NCBI RefSeq assembly: GCF_963583255.1
Contig: NC_084804.1
Span: 26,539,061-26,603,060, forward strand
Direction: 5' to 3'
Origin: Pyrus communis
Lineage: Eukaryota > Streptophyta > Magnoliopsida > Rosales > Rosaceae
DNA: 64,000 nucleotides
The translations under genes were made by a program, and so were the position numbers. Below the pieces are notes generated by a model. It saw only the letters and a program-made list of their open reading frames with translations, made no database searches and had not been told where the DNA came from. Shown here piece after piece: positions 42,997 through 55,584 of this stretch. Within the stretch, counting starts at the first letter, position 1. The number at the start of each line of letters is the position of its first letter.

Positions 42997-44832
42997 TTTA
43001 TGGCATCTAAGAGCGGGATATTGACTTGAACTTTCCTAAACGTCTCAAGAATGTCCTTGTCATGCTCCTCCTTCTTTGTTTGCAAAAATCTGTGAGGAAA
43101 AGGAACATTGGGTGGAACAGGGTTAGAATTAATCAAATTTGAACCCAACTTACGTTTGGTGGCCGAATGGGATGGCACGGATGAGTTTTGGTCCTTTTGG
43201 GCTTGCGGCAATGGAAGTTGTGTCCTTGCCGTGGGCTTCCCTTCAGCCTCCTCTTCATGTTGCAATGTTTCTTCTTCGTTAGGACTTGTTTTGGGTGGTG
43301 TGGATGTGGTGCCAACTTCTTTTCCACTCCTCAAAGTGATTGCTTTGGCAGATTCGAACCCTCCCTTTGGATTGACAATGGTTGAACTTAGAAGCTTGCC
43401 TTGGTCTCGGAATTGTCCCACAAACTCCGCAATCTGCCTATTTGCTTCTCTAAGTGGTCCACCCTTTTGTCTTGGTTTTGCATTGCCTTTTCTTGGTTTT
43501 GCAATACTTTGTTTTGATTTTCTTGCTCCTGAGACAAACTAGTAAGTAACTTAAGAATTGTAGCATTATCTAAAGACGTACCTTGATGGTTTTGGGCGGA
43601 TTGGGGTTGGTTTTGGTCTTGGCCGTGGGTTTTGGTGTAAAACCCCGGGGGTTGCTGCCTAAAGCCTCCTTGTTGGTAAGGTTGTTGAGGCTCCCTCCAC
43701 TTGAAATTTGGATGGTCTCTCCAACCCGGATTGTATGTATTGGAATATGGGTCATTCCTTGGCTGATTTTGGCTTGGAAATCCAATGGCGTTTGCACTCT
43801 CCCATCCCCCATTCTCAATCAATTGAGGGCACTTTTCCGAAGGATGACCTTGAATAGAACATACGCCACATACAATTGGACTTTGGATCTTCATTCCTTC
43901 GGCCATCTGAGACACAAGAGAAGTAAGATTAGCTAATTGAGTTTGAATGTCGGATTGAGAACTTACCTCATTCACTTGTTGTCGTGGGGGGTCCCTTTGC
44001 CCAATTCCTTCGTATTGTTGTGCATTGAGAGCCCGGTTCGCAATGAGGTTCTTGGCTGCCATAGGGGTTTTATCCACCAACACTCCTCCCGCCGAAGCAT
44101 CAAGCATTTTCCTTTCAATGGGAAGAAGACCTTCATAGAAGTATTGAAGTAGAAGCTTCTCCTTCATTTGATGTTGAGGACATGATGCAACAAGGGTTTT
44201 AAAACGCTCATAGTATGTTGGAAAAACTCCCCCTGACTTTGTTGAATTCCGCTAATCTTCTTTCTCAAGAGAATGACTCTTGAAGTAGGAAAGAACTTTT
44301 CAAGAAACGCCCTCTTCATGCTCTCCCAAGAAGTGACCGTTCCGGGTGCTAACTCATATAACCAATCTTTGGCCTTCTCCAATAGTGAGAACGAGAAAGC
44401 CTTCATCTTCAAAATACTACCATCAACGTTGATTGGAGTCATGCTCGAACATACCACCTCGAACTCTTTCAAATGCTTGTTGGGATCCTCCATGGACAAT
44501 CCATGGAACTTCGGAATGTGGTGCAACAAACTTGACTTCAATTCAAATTCATCGGTTTTGTCTTGAGCTGCCCTTGGGTATTGGATGCATAAGGGTGCGG
44601 CATTGTCCATTCCCGAGGCGGAAAGCTCCTTGATTGTACGATTGTCCGCTGCCTTGGTTTGGACCTGTTCTTCCTCCCTTGCCGTGGGTTCTTCTTCCTT
44701 CTCAAGGTTGGAAGCCGAACTAGCACTTGATGGGTGAAGTTCTGGGTTCTTCTTCTTCTTTCTCAAAGTGCGCTCAAAATCTTCGTCAAAATCCAAGATG
44801 TTTGCACTTATAGGTTGAGAACTACGAGTCAT
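42997..44832 (-). pseudogene. Athila gag with CCHC knuckle (element H), two frameshifts
   Basis: Starts MTRSSQPISANILDF at 44832. The first frame contains the retrotransposon gag domain (FHGLSMEDPNKHLKEFE ... WESMKRAFLEKFFP). A frameshift near 44215 moves to the next frame, which starts again at MKEKLLLQYFYEGLLP and contains the zinc knuckle CGVCSIQGHPSEKC (CX2CX4HX4C). A second shift near 43435 looks like loss of one C in GGCCAG. The third frame runs through GQFRDQGKLLSSTI to LLDAIKQ at the solo LTR. This is the parental layout from which the shortened gag-like ORFs of B, E, F and G can be derived. Confidence 0.85.
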
Positions 44833-44915
44833 AAACTAGTACCTACAAACAAGAAAAGAAACTAGGTCAGTAGCTAAAACAAAAAGAAACAACGGGGGAT
44901 TAGCAAAATTGCTAA

Positions 44916-44933
44916 TCCCCGGCAACGGCGGCA
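44916..44933 (-). promoter_or_regulatory. Primer-binding site of element H, one mismatch
   Basis: TCCCCGGCAACGGCGGCA differs from the tRNA-Asp end at one position (G for C), consistent with an old copy. Six bases from the LTR. Confidence 0.85.
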
Positions 44934-44939
44934 AAAATT

Positions 44940-47069
44940 TGATGTGATAAAAGATAGCACTCAAATTAAACCCTCTTTTTGACAATTGTAGTATAGATAT
45001 AAGTAGGGATCGTTCTAGGCCGGGGATTAGGAGGGATTGCTAATCTAATGAAAATTGACTCAAAGATGTGAAAATATGCTTTAAAACACTTTAAATAAAC
45101 TCACAAGACTCTTACTAACTTGTATGACCAAAAACAAACTTTAAAGACTCAAAACAACTCAAAACAACCAAAAAGACTCAATTTAGACTCTAGGACTTAA
45201 TTTGGACGAAAATACACTTAGTTTTGACTCTAAAGACTCAAAAAGACTCTTTTGGACAGATTTGGAACAAGTAAGAAAAGGGGTTTTGATTTTGGAAAAA
45301 TTTAAAAGAAAACAAGTAACTTAAAACTTTAAAACAAATTTTGGACGAATTTAAGAAAAACTAATGGATGATGGGATAGCAAAGGGATTCTTCTCCACAC
45401 ATGATACTTTCAAACATAAATTGATTTCCAGTTGCTTTTCCGATAAACCATGAACCTCAACACCCCAGATTAACCGTGACATCACTAATTAACCCTTAGA
45501 TTTCCCTTAAGTTAGTGGATTGGATGACATCATACGACAACCCAAAGCATTCTTCAAAAGTCCCCTACATGACATCATAATAGAGATACGGTCAAAGATC
45601 ATTACGTTCAATAGAAATCATAAGTATTGACAAAGCACTTGTAACTATGACATCATGATACTCGTGCTAGGAATTTACTTAACATGATTGTGAAAACAAC
45701 CTTAACTACTTGTGAATATAAGTCTGTGACGATTATGTGAAACACCCTTATATTCTAGCCCCAAATTTAAGCATGCAAATTAAGTAGGCCTCCCTAATAA
45801 ACATACAAGAATAAGTTATCCATCAAACGGTTAAGTAAATTGCGTTCACAATTTATGAAATCACAACTGGACTTTATCAACTCATATTATAAATGTAATC
45901 ATGGTTTCAAAGCATCCCTAGGCTAAAACGAGTTTAGCCTCTCATGTTCATGACAAAACAAAGCAACATAGAATTAAACATTGAAAACAAAAGATAGATT
46001 ACACCTAAAAACGTCCAACACTCAACCTCAAATGCACAAACGCCCAAGGCTTGGTCTTCCTTCTCCTCTTCCTTGCTAAGTCACGGCACAAGGTCTAGGG
46101 TGGTTTTGTGGATGATTTTCTGGGTTTTGGATGGATTTAGGCAGGTGGGGTGGTGCGGCAAGGTTTGATGGTGGTTTATGGAGGTTGGGATGGAGGTGTG
46201 GAAGTAGGGGAATGGTGTAGAGTTGGTTGTAAGGTCACGGCAAGGGATGGTTCTCTGAATGAATGTATGAATGTTGTGTGAAGGGTGGTGATCTAAATGG
46301 TACGGCAAGGGCTGTTTATATAGGCTAGTTTGGCACACTTAGTGAAGGAAAAGGATTGCATAATCCCATTGAAAAAGGGTTAATTCAAGGCAGAAATCAA
46401 GTGGGATTTGGAATAGGTAGTGCGGCTAGGATTTAGGGAGTTCTAGAAGGTTACGTGCGGCACACATGTAGGGAGAGGATAAGGTATTCTAGAAGAAGTG
46501 TTTAACGCAGATTCCTAATCCTAAAGGGCCTAGGACATGTGATATAAGAGTAGGAGAAGGATTGTAATTCCTAAACCTACAAGGAATGGTGTTTTGCGGC
46601 ATTGGAATGGATAAAGCTTCTAGAAACTGAAATAGGTGTTTAGATGTGCAATTAATTCCCTATAATTAGCTAGGTTTAAGTCCCAACCTGATTTGGATAG
46701 GATAGAATAGGATAATGTTAAAGATAGGATAGGATAAGGTTTCTAGGATAGGATAAGATAAGGTTGGATAAGGTTCCTTGTTTCTTGCTTCTTCCTTATC
46801 TTCATTGCATTAGGACTTCTTCCACCAGATTTGTAGCCTTTCCTAGCTCTTCTTGTCTTCAATTTCGTCCATCCTCTTTGCTCCATGGTTAAGCTATCCA
46901 ATCCATGCCCAAAAATGCTCCAAATAGCCTCAAAACGCACTTTCTTGCTCCTTTTGCCATTAGGACCTAAAAATATACGAAAATAGCTTAAACTACTAAA
47001 ACAACTATGAATTAACAACATAAATGCACGAAAACAAGCTAAGTAAGTTGCCTAAATATGCTTCTATCA
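44940..47069 (-). mobile_element. 5' LTR of element H
   Basis: 2130 bp. Edges are TGATGTGATAAAAG and TTCTATCA, both diverged from the other families. TTTATATA (complement TATA box) at 46315-46322. The TATCCTATCC microsatellite is at about 46680-46760. Right flank CAAAC in the J integrase. Confidence 0.87.
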
Positions 47070-48169
47070 CAAACCAAGACTCATTCGTTGGATGCTCCTA
47101 CTTCAAGAGTTCGATATTGACATTAGGGACAAGAATGGGTGTGCAAACGTGGTGGCTGACCAAAGTAAGTAGAATGGTGCATGAGGAAGAGCCCATCCCC
47201 ATTTTAGAAACGTTTCCGGATGAGCAACTTCTGTCCATTCAGGTAAGTACCCCTTGGTATACCGATTTGGTCAATTATTTGGTATCTAGGCAAGTTCCTA
47301 GCACCCTAAACAAATTCCAACGTGATAAACTTAAAAAGGATGCTAGATTTTATGTTTGGGATGACCCATACTTGTGGAAACATTGCCCAGATCAGATTAT
47401 AAGGAGATGTGTGCATGAATCAGATTTTCATTCAATTTTAAGTTTTTGTCACACATATGCTAGTGGGGGTCATTTTGGCACCCAAAGGACAACTTTAAAA
47501 GTTCTTGAATGTGGTTTTTATTGGCCTACTTTGTTTAAAGATGCAAGAACCTTTTGTTTAGCTTGTGATCGATGCCAAAGGACAGGTAATAGGCCAAAGA
47601 GATCAATTGCCGCAGGTACCCATTGTTGTTGTTGAAATTTTTGATGTGTGGGGAATTGATTTTATGGGTCCGTTTCCTTCATCTTTTGGTTTCAATTACA
47701 TATTACTTGCAGTTGATTATGTTTCAAAGTGGGTGGAAGCGAAAGCCACTCGAACTAATGATTCTAAAGTTGTGGCAAATTTTGTGAAAACTAATATCTT
47801 TTCAAGATTTGGGATGCCTAGGGTGCTAATCAGTGATGGGGGGTCTCACATTTGCAATCGTACCATTGAAGCCTTACTCAAGAAGTACCATGTGACGCAT
47901 AAGGTTTCCACACCTTACCATCCCCAAACCAATGGCCAAGCCGAGGTGTCCAATAGAGAGATCAAACAGATTTTGGAGAAGACCGTTGGGCCAAATAGAA
48001 AAGATTGGAGCTTGCGTTTGGATGATGCTCTTTGGGCATATAGAACAGCATACAAAACTCCCCTTGGTATGTCTCCTTTTCGTCTTGTTTATGGTAAACC
48101 ATGTCATCTCCTTGTGGAATTAGAACATAGAGCTCATTGGGCTATCAAAACATTCAATTTGAATGTGGA
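47070..48169 (+). pseudogene. Athila integrase (element J), partial with one frameshift
   Basis: Begins after the RNase H region with a linker ending RMVHEEEPIPI. The HHCC-type zinc region follows ([19 protein letters not shown]), then a one-base frameshift near 47590, then the catalytic core: D in GIDFMGPF, D in ISDGGSHI and E in [11 protein letters not shown], with 35 residues between the second D and the E. It ends at FNLNV just after the core, where element G is inserted. The left end is cut by element H. All three catalytic residues are present, but the frameshift and both truncations make it a pseudogene. Confidence 0.88.
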
Positions 48170-50720
48170 TGATGCGAGATTTATACGCACACAAATTAAA
48201 CCCTCTTTTTGACAATTGTAGTATAAGTATAAGTAGGGATCGTTCTGGACCGGGGATTAGGAGGGATTGTTAATCACTTGGATTTGACTCAAAAACATAA
48301 AAACAAAGTTAAAAACGTTCACAAAGACTCAAAGGACTCAAAACAAGTTCAAAAGACTCAAAACTGCCTAAAAACACTAACTAGGCAGTTTCTGACCTTA
48401 AACCCAATGTTGGACGAATTTAAGATTATGGCTTGATTCAAACGTAAATTAACAATATAAAACACTATACTAGACTCAAAGAATGCAAAACTAAACTTTA
48501 AAACACTAAAACAAACCAAAAGACTCAAAACAACACAAACACACTCAAATCTGCCTAAAAACCACTTTCTGTGCAGATTTGAGCACAAACACAAATTTGG
48601 ACGAATTTGTGTAACAAAATGACTCAAAACTCTTATAAACACAAACTAAGACACTTTCTAACTAAATTAGACAATAAAGTAAAGGGGGATTTTAATTTGA
48701 CGAAAATTGAAATAACGAAACAAGTTTAATAAACTAGACAGAATGTAAATATGAATGCGATGAATGCTAGCTAGAAGGTTCTTCTCCACACATGTTACAC
48801 TTGCAAAATAAAATGATTTCCAATTGCATTTCAATAAACCATGAATTCTCAACACCCCAAGTTAACCGTGATGCACTAATTAACCTTCAAATCTTCCTAA
48901 CGTCATTGAATTGGATGGGTTAGCGCATACAACAATTCAAAACATTCCCCACAAGTCCCCTACATGATTGCATAATAGAGATACAAGCAAGAATCATTAC
49001 GCTCTATGAAAATTATAAGTGTTGACGAGGCATTCGTTACTATGGAATACGCATGAAACTTATGCCAAGAATTCGTTTAACGCGATTGTTTATAAGCAAC
49101 CTCCACTACTTGTGAATATAAGTTCGTAACTATTAGGTGAAACTCACTTATATTCTAGCGTCATATTCATGCATGAAAATTAAGCGTGCACTCTCAATAA
49201 ACATACATAAATAAGTTATCAATCAAACGGTTAAACAAATTGAATCACAACTTATGAAACGCAATTAGAAGTAATCAAATCAAAATGCAAGCATAAACAT
49301 ATATTTCGAATTTCCTCATAACTTTGAAATCAAAGAAACACCTAAACATTCCAACAACTCAAACTTGAATTGTATGAACGTTTAGGCACTCTTCTCTTCC
49401 ATTCCTCATACGTACAAAACAAAGAGTATTGAAATTAACATTGAAATCAAAGAAACACCTAAACATTCCAACAACTCAAACTTGAATTGTATGAACGTTT
49501 AGGCACTCTTCTCTTCCTCTTCGTTGTAGCACAAGGTCTAAGGATAGTTTGATGGTGTGAATGGTTTGGGGAGTGGTGAAAATGGAAGGATGTTGTTTGG
49601 ATTGTAAGGGAAACTCACGGCACAAAGGGGGAAGTGTTGGTGGTATGTACAATGGAATGGAAGTGTTTATGGAATGGATGAATTTCTGGCACAAAGGCCT
49701 TATTTCTGTGGTGAATGGATCCCCCCCTTTGTGGCTGCAATGAAGGGTTATTTATAGGTGAAATGGGGGGAACATGACAGCTAGGAGGGTGGTGGAAATC
49801 TGGAATGGTGATGGGAGATGCATGTGGCTGATTTATGCATGTGATTAAAGGGTGGAAATGCATGTGCTTTGAATAAGTGGCTGCATGTGCAAGGGGACAA
49901 TCTGAAAATGCATGTGAAAGCATGTGTTGGCTGCAATGATGAAATGGATGGGAGTGCATGTGGCTTAATTAATTAAAGGGAGTGCATGTGCAATGTTTTA
50001 AAGGATGGAATGCATGTGAATATGATGGAAATCTGATGGGAACTCATGGCAAGGATGATTTCTGGTGGTGAATGGGTGTATGTTTGAATGATTAAAGGGA
50101 CATGTGGGTTGGAAATGATGAAGGAAATGCATGTGAGTGACAACTAGATATGTTGATGAATGCATGTGGAATGTTTGTGGTGAGTGAATGTGGTGGTGAA
50201 TGTGGCTGATTTGATTTATGGAAGATGCATGTGGATTAAAGGTGAGTGAATGATTATGGAATGCAATCTGAAATGGGAGATGGAATGGGATGTTTTGCAT
50301 GTGAATTAAAGAGTAAATGCATGTGAATTAAAGAGTGAATGCATGTGCAATGACAGCTAGGTTGAATATGCATGTGGAATGGCTGATTTATTTGAAGATG
50401 CATGTGCAATGAAGTGGAATGACAGCTAGGTTATGATGATGAATGCATGTGGCTGATTTAATTGAATAGGAAAGCATGTGGATTTAATGGTTTAAAGGGT
50501 GAATGCATGTGGATGCATGTGTTGATCAATGGGATTAGGAAAGGTTTAAATGTCCTAAAACTAAAGTGCTCCAAAAGTCTCCAAAATGCATCTTTTTGCT
50601 CCTTTAGCCCTTTGGACCTACAAACACACGAAAATAGCTTAAAGTACTAAAATAACTAAAGAAACATAACGTAAATGCACGAGAACAAGCCATTTAAGTC
50701 GCATAAATATGCTCCTATCA
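48170..50720 (-). mobile_element. Left (3') LTR of element G, K-type
   Basis: 2551 bp. TATTTATA at 49749-49756. Hairpins of the CAAAACTGCC and CAAATCTGCC type near 48358-48389 and 48546-48583. About 49800-50530 is dense in GCATGTG motifs. It resembles solo LTR K. Confidence 0.88.
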
Positions 50721-50724
50721 AATA

Positions 50725-52550
50725 CCCCCACACTTATCTTTTGCTAGTCCTCGAGCAAAACAAAACAACAAAAGAACACGAAACTAGACAAAACGAACAA
50801 AACACAACCTACACCTTCCAACAATCGTCTCACGGATTTCCAATGCACATGACAAGTTAAAAATCATTATTCCCACAGATTTTAGCCATCTTTACACTTA
50901 AGTACATTCTTAATCATAGTCACCACATACTAGTTCACAATTAAGCATTTAAAACACATTTCGAATGTAGTAACATGCCTTAGAGAATTTCCTCAATTCC
51001 TTACTAGAATGCACTCTATTTTCACACAGATTTTCTGACTACACACCCTACACTAGTTATATGTGAGAGATTGATGTAAACATGAAAGACTAGCATCTCA
51101 CATATGTTATAACAAAGAAAGCATTTTCTGGATTTACGATAATGACATGAATATGATCTCATGAATGGAATGCTACTACTTAGAATGAGAACCAGGGATT
51201 CCATAAGCTCATATCAATTCCAAACTCCACATATTGAATACATAACATCAAGATAGAAGTTGAGGGTTGTAACGGGGCTAAGGGTAATGGTTTAACAAAG
51301 AAAGGTAAAGTAAAACAAAGGTTCTTAAAGTAATAGGAAGCGAAGTAATGAAATTGACACTTAAACTCACTTTTAATGGCAGAAATCAACTTTTAAACAC
51401 AAGGGAAGATTCATGCAACAACTAGGGTCAAATTCACTCTTTTGGACCCATCCTTCAATAACCAATGCTTGATAGATCATTCTCACTTATTTTTCAACTC
51501 TTTTTTTTTTCTTTTCTTTCTTTTCAACAATTTTTTTTTCTTTATTTCATTCTTTGGCCGTGCCCTATTATCTTCCCCCACACTTATTTTCTGCAGTATA
51601 TTGATCAAAAGGAGTTCATTCTAAGTCATGCTTCACTATCCTTTAAGAACAAGGGGTTAACAAACAAAATAAGCTTGAAAAGGCTCAAAAGGGGTAATCC
51701 TACAATACATGTGAAAAGGGATAGGCTTTTTGGCTTTGGCTTGACTAACAACTTCATCTTATTGTATGTTATGCAATCAATATCATGCTTTGAATGAAAC
51801 GGATATTAGTTCTAGCATTTAGTTCTATCATGATACAATTGCATTCTAAGTAGCAACCAAGCAAGGAATAATGAGATCATGCAACAACTTTAGAAAACAA
51901 AGAATCACAGAAAATAACTCTCCAAAGAAAGTAATGGCTCGAGTCTCACAGGGATGTAGCGTTTGTTTGAGTTTCTTCCTTCAAGCATGTTACAAAAACG
52001 AATTTTTCTTTTATGATTGCATGTGAAGACATACATTATAACCATAACCAAGCATATACCAAGAGTAAATCAAACTTTTCTCTATGTTAATAACTCTTTT
52101 TAACCGTCATGCAATTACAAACCAAATCCTTATCATTGTGTTGGAAGGTACCCTAAGACACAAACACACAAAAACGACTCAAAACACTCTTTTTAGGCTT
52201 TTTAAAACATGTTTTTCAAATTTTTATGTGATTTTCGGAGTTATAAAAAGAAAACATACTAAAACACTCTAAAACAACTTAAAAACACCTTAAAACAGCA
52301 AGGAACAACATTTGAAGTTATGGGTGATAAAATCCCACGAATTTGCATCAAAATATACTTAGTTACCCCCCCCCCCCACACTTAAATCAAACATTGTCCT
52401 CAATGTTTTAAGCATAGATTCACACAAAACATAAGTAAACACACAAAAAACAACTAAACATACTAAACATGGCACAATGTAATTAACAAAGAGAAGAGTT
52501 TAGGGACGCAAATCTGGTTATGGAGTGTAAATTCCCTCTTCTCCTTGGTG
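50725..52550 (-). other. PPT and non-coding 3' region of element G
   Basis: PPT complement CCCCCACACTT at 50725-50735, homopyrimidine tract (about 51489-51542), CCCCCACACTT near 51576 and a 12-C tract with palindrome (52365-52410). No supported ORF. Confidence 0.7.
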
Positions 52551-52767
52551 ATTGCATTGAGGCTTTGATCTTTGTGATTCCACAGGCTTACTCTTGAACT
52601 GGGCTGCATGATTCTTTTGGTCTCCTCCACTTGTTGATTTTCCTTTGTGCTACTGGGCTGGAGGATTCTTTTGGTCTTCCCCGAAGGTCTGAGCTTACCC
52701 CTTTGGTCTGTTTCTTTGTTCAATCTTTCCAATTCGTATTGAAAAGGGTTGGAGGATAACTCAGCCT

Positions 52768-52989
52768 ATGTTTGTCTCCACATGCTTCAATGTATCATTT
52801 TCACTTGCCTTACTCGCTCCCCTTTGTAGAAGTGGTCCCTTCTCCGGAAGTGTATCAACCGTTGAAGATGACTACTCGAGAGCAACGCTAGGTAAGCAAT
52901 CAGGAATAGATTCCAGGCAGTTGGCTCCAGATCGGAAGACTGACTCCAAGTGCCGGCTGATTGCTTCTTTTACTTTGCCATGCGAGTAA
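52768..52989 (+). CDS. Conserved 73-residue ORF in the antisense module (element G)
   Basis: Same length and start (MFVSTCFNVSFSLALL) as in the other three copies. Function unknown. Confidence 0.25.
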   Translation: MFVSTCFNVSFSLALLAPLCRSGPFSGSVSTVEDDYSRATLGKQSGIDSRQLAPDRKTDSKCRLIASFTLPCE

Positions 52990-53299
52990 GAACAAGGACA
53001 AAGAAAAAGACAGGGAAAGAGCATGATATGAGATACTTTTGCTTTTGACCTTGATGATATGAGATACCTTTGCTTTTGAAGAAGCGGTGAATGAATCAGC
53101 ACACTTCAATCCGCCGATTCCTCCTGGGTCATATGTACTCCAGGCATCTGGTATCATCTTTGGGGAAGAAGAAAGAATTGAGTATTTCGAAAGGCTTTGC
53201 TGGGAGTGCGCCCTCAGAGGTGAGGGAGAGTTGGGCATTTTCTTCAGGTCTGCCTTGCCATAAAAGACGAAGGTCGACATATATAGAGATAATATCAAG

Positions 53300-53787
53300 T
53301 GGTGGTACTGTTCTTTTACCCTTGTCGACAAATGTCTCTTCGATATCAGAACGACGCCTCTTCGATTTCTGAGCAGGCGCCCCTTCGATTTCTGAACGAC
53401 GCCCCTTTGCTTTCTGAGCGACACGTAGTAGTGCGGATGCGGCTCCTTTTGACAAAGCTGCACGCGTTTTCTGAAAAGCAGAGAAAGCGTCGCCGAACTT
53501 TGCGCTTGTCGGCTAAAGATGTGTAGTTGCGATGATGGCCTCCACGTGTTGTCTGAAAAGAAGAAATCTTTTGACAAAGTTGAACGTGCCTTCTGAAAAG
53601 CTGAGAAAGCGTCGCCTAAATTACGCCGGAAATTCCGGCTTCTTGAATCGGTGGACGCGTCGCCTTGGCTTTTTATAGAGCTATCGATCACCACAACAAA
53701 CACACTCTGAAGATTTCCCATTCTTGAAAATCGACTCCGGCCCTTTGAAATTTAACTCCATCCCTTCTCTTTGAACACTTTTGAAAA
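53300..53787 (+). promoter_or_regulatory. Promoter-like region of the antisense ORF (element G)
   Basis: Contains CTTCGATTTCTGA repeats (about 53337-53420), one G-box CACGTG (53543-53548) with the second changed to CACGTA, the GCCGGAA/TTCCGGC palindrome near 53625-53639 and TTTTATAGAG at 53671-53680, ~110 bases before the ATG. Confidence 0.45.
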
Positions 53788-54465
53788 ATGGCAAACTCAT
53801 CGAACCTTAGCTTGGAATTGAGCCTTAGCAGTGACACGGGCGCGCCGCGTCAAGGTAACGTATGGCGCCCTTCTTTCTTATCTTCTAACGGTCTTCTTAC
53901 AGGTGAAGACTCCATGATGCAGGACGCCACAACAGCTACAATAGTAGCTAGGAACCTCCTCACTCCAAAAGATAGTAGGCTGCTGTCAGGACGGTCCGAT
54001 GAGTTGGCCGTTCAGGAGTCCCTCGCACTTAGTGTTCAGTGTGCGAGCTCTGTGTCCAACATGGGCCAACGCCTGCTTGCCCGCTCCCGTCAGGTGGAAT
54101 CATTGATGGCAGAGGTAGAAAGTCTTAAGCAGGAGATCAAACTACTTAAGCATGAGAATAGAAGTTTGCACGTGCTTGCCAACAACTATTCGACGGGCAT
54201 GAAGAGGAAGCTTGATGAGCTGCAAGAATCTGAGGGTCGAATTCAAAGTGACCGTCAAAGGTTTGCGGCTTATCTCCAGAGGAACCTTTTTCCTGGGTCA
54301 TCCAGCGTCTGGCCAAGTATTGAGGCCTGGAATGCTCTAGCTCCGATGCCTCCCGCTCCGATGCCTTCCGCTCCTATGCCTTCTGCTCCTACGCCTTCCG
54401 CTTCAAGAGTATTGCCTTCCGCTTCGACGCCTCGTAGTGGGGCTTCACGTAAACAACCTTTGTGA
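53788..54465 (+). CDS. Antisense coiled-coil protein with LxLxL motif (element G copy)
   Basis: Intact, 225 residues, MANSSNLSLELSLSS to SRKQPL. There is no MKK extension upstream, which fixes the start for the family. Substitutions relative to A and F are spread through the coiled coil (for example VESLKQEIKLLKHEN), yet the heptad leucines and the LxLxL motif remain. The tail has APMPSAPMPSAPTPSAS-type repeats and two extra residues. As the most divergent intact copy it is the most informative for a test of selection. Confidence 0.68.
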   Translation: MANSSNLSLELSLSSDTGAPRQGNVWRPSFLSSNGLLTGEDSMMQDATTATIVARNLLTPKDSRLLSGRSDELAVQESLALSVQCASSVSNMGQRLLARSRQVESLMAEVESLKQEIKLLKHENRSLHVLANNYSTGMKRKLDELQESEGRIQSDRQRFAAYLQRNLFPGSSSVWPSIEAWNALAPMPPAPMPSAPMPSAPTPSASRVLPSASTPRSGASRKQPL

Positions 54466-54533
54466 AGCTCCACCTTTCTCCATGTTTAGTATTTTATTTA
54501 ATAAATAATTATTTTTTTTTTTTTTTTTTTTCT

Positions 54534-55454
54534 TTAAACATACATAACGGCATGGAATTGATCTTTGAATGGGCGGTGATACTTGAAATGATCCGGTAAT
54601 AATTTAATTTCTAGAGTGGATGCCTGAATCATTAACAACATATTAGTATAAAAGAAAATTGAAATTCGGGGAGGCGGCTTACCTTTGTGCTCCGACATGA
54701 ACTTAAGAATAAACACCCCTTCGAAAGTTATGACTTGTCCCTTGTCATAAAATCCAACTTCTTTGGGAATTGTTGTCTCAAGTATATCCTCTTTGATGAA
54801 TTCATGAAATTCCCTACTTTGCACCTTTGGAAGGGCTTCCAAGATGTCTTTTTCACTTTCTTCTTCCTTGGAATTCATGAACCTGCAAGGAATAGGGATA
54901 TTAGGTGGGATGGGGTTAGAACTAATTGGAACAACCTTACTTGAATTAGATGGCGTAGGAGCAATAAGTGCTTCCGGCAAAGGTGCTTCAAATCCTCCCT
55001 TCTGATTTACAATGGTTGAACTAGGGAGTTTGCCTTGGTCGCAAAATTGTCCTACGAACTCCGCTATCTGCCCAATTTGCTTTTCCAAGTGGTCCAACCT
55101 TTTGTCTTCTTGTCGAGCCTCATTGTCTTGATTTTGTGAGCCCTGCACCAAACAAATTAATTCGTTAAGCTTTTGATTATAATCTATTGACGAACTTAAA
55201 TTTGGTTGGGCATATTGAATATGAGGTTGTGGTGGGTGTATAGGTCTTGAATAGAACTCCTCATATGGCTGCCAATATTCTTCTTCTTGAACATGTTGAG
55301 GTTCCCACCACATAGAGTTTGAATGATCACTCCAATCTGAACTGTAAGTATTGGAAAACACGTTATTCCTTGATTGAAGATCAAATATATCAACACTTTG
55401 CATTTGAGACCTTTCCATGAGCTGTGACAAAAGAGAAGCATTATCAAGTGCCAT
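54534..55454 (-). CDS. gag-like ORF, shortened (element G)
   Basis: 306 residues, MALDNASLLSQL to FHAVMYV. It has one YWQPYEEFYS block, the HLEKQIGQIAEFVGQF segment and the gag-protease junction (CRFMNSKEEESEKDILEALPKV). The second YWQP block and an acidic segment are missing relative to F, and the C-terminal ~80 residues are of the A type (IPKEVGFYDKGQVITFEGV). No knuckle and no enzymes. An intron-like stretch with GTAAGC and TACTAAT is present near its 3' end. Confidence 0.68.
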   Translation of the reverse strand: MALDNASLLSQLMERSQMQSVDIFDLQSRNNVFSNTYSSDWSDHSNSMWWEPQHVQEEEYWQPYEEFYSRPIHPPQPHIQYAQPNLSSSIDYNQKLNELICLVQGSQNQDNEARQEDKRLDHLEKQIGQIAEFVGQFCDQGKLPSSTIVNQKGGFEAPLPEALIAPTPSNSSKVVPISSNPIPPNIPIPCRFMNSKEEESEKDILEALPKVQSREFHEFIKEDILETTIPKEVGFYDKGQVITFEGVFILKFMSEHKGKPPPRISIFFYTNMLLMIQASTLEIKLLPDHFKYHRPFKDQFHAVMYV

Positions 55455-55561
55455 GTTGTTCTTCTCTAGTATTTGAATTCAACAAACAAAACACAAATCA
55501 AAAACTAAAACTAAAATACATAACAGAAATAAACAATCCAAGAGATTAGCAAATTTGCTAA

Positions 55562-55579
55562 TCCCCGGCAACGGCGCCA
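55562..55579 (-). promoter_or_regulatory. Primer-binding site (tRNA-Asp), element G
   Basis: TCCCCGGCAACGGCGCCA, five bases from the LTR at 55585. Confidence 0.93.
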
Positions 55580-55584
55580 AAATT

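Larger units (their letters stand above)
39773..47069 (-). mobile_element. Element H: 5' half of an autonomous-type Athila element
   Basis: Read on the minus strand: 5' LTR (44940-47069), PBS, gag (42997-44832), protease and start of RT (39773-40734). It is interrupted by solo LTR I, and its 3' part is cut off by element D. Its LTR is the most diverged in the window and both gag and PBS carry mutations, so it is older than its inserts. Confidence 0.88.
52551..54533 (+). repeat. Antisense module, copy in element G
   Basis: Same block as in A, B and F, the most diverged of the four. It ends in a T-rich tract (54510-54531) next to the gag-like stop codon. Confidence 0.75.
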
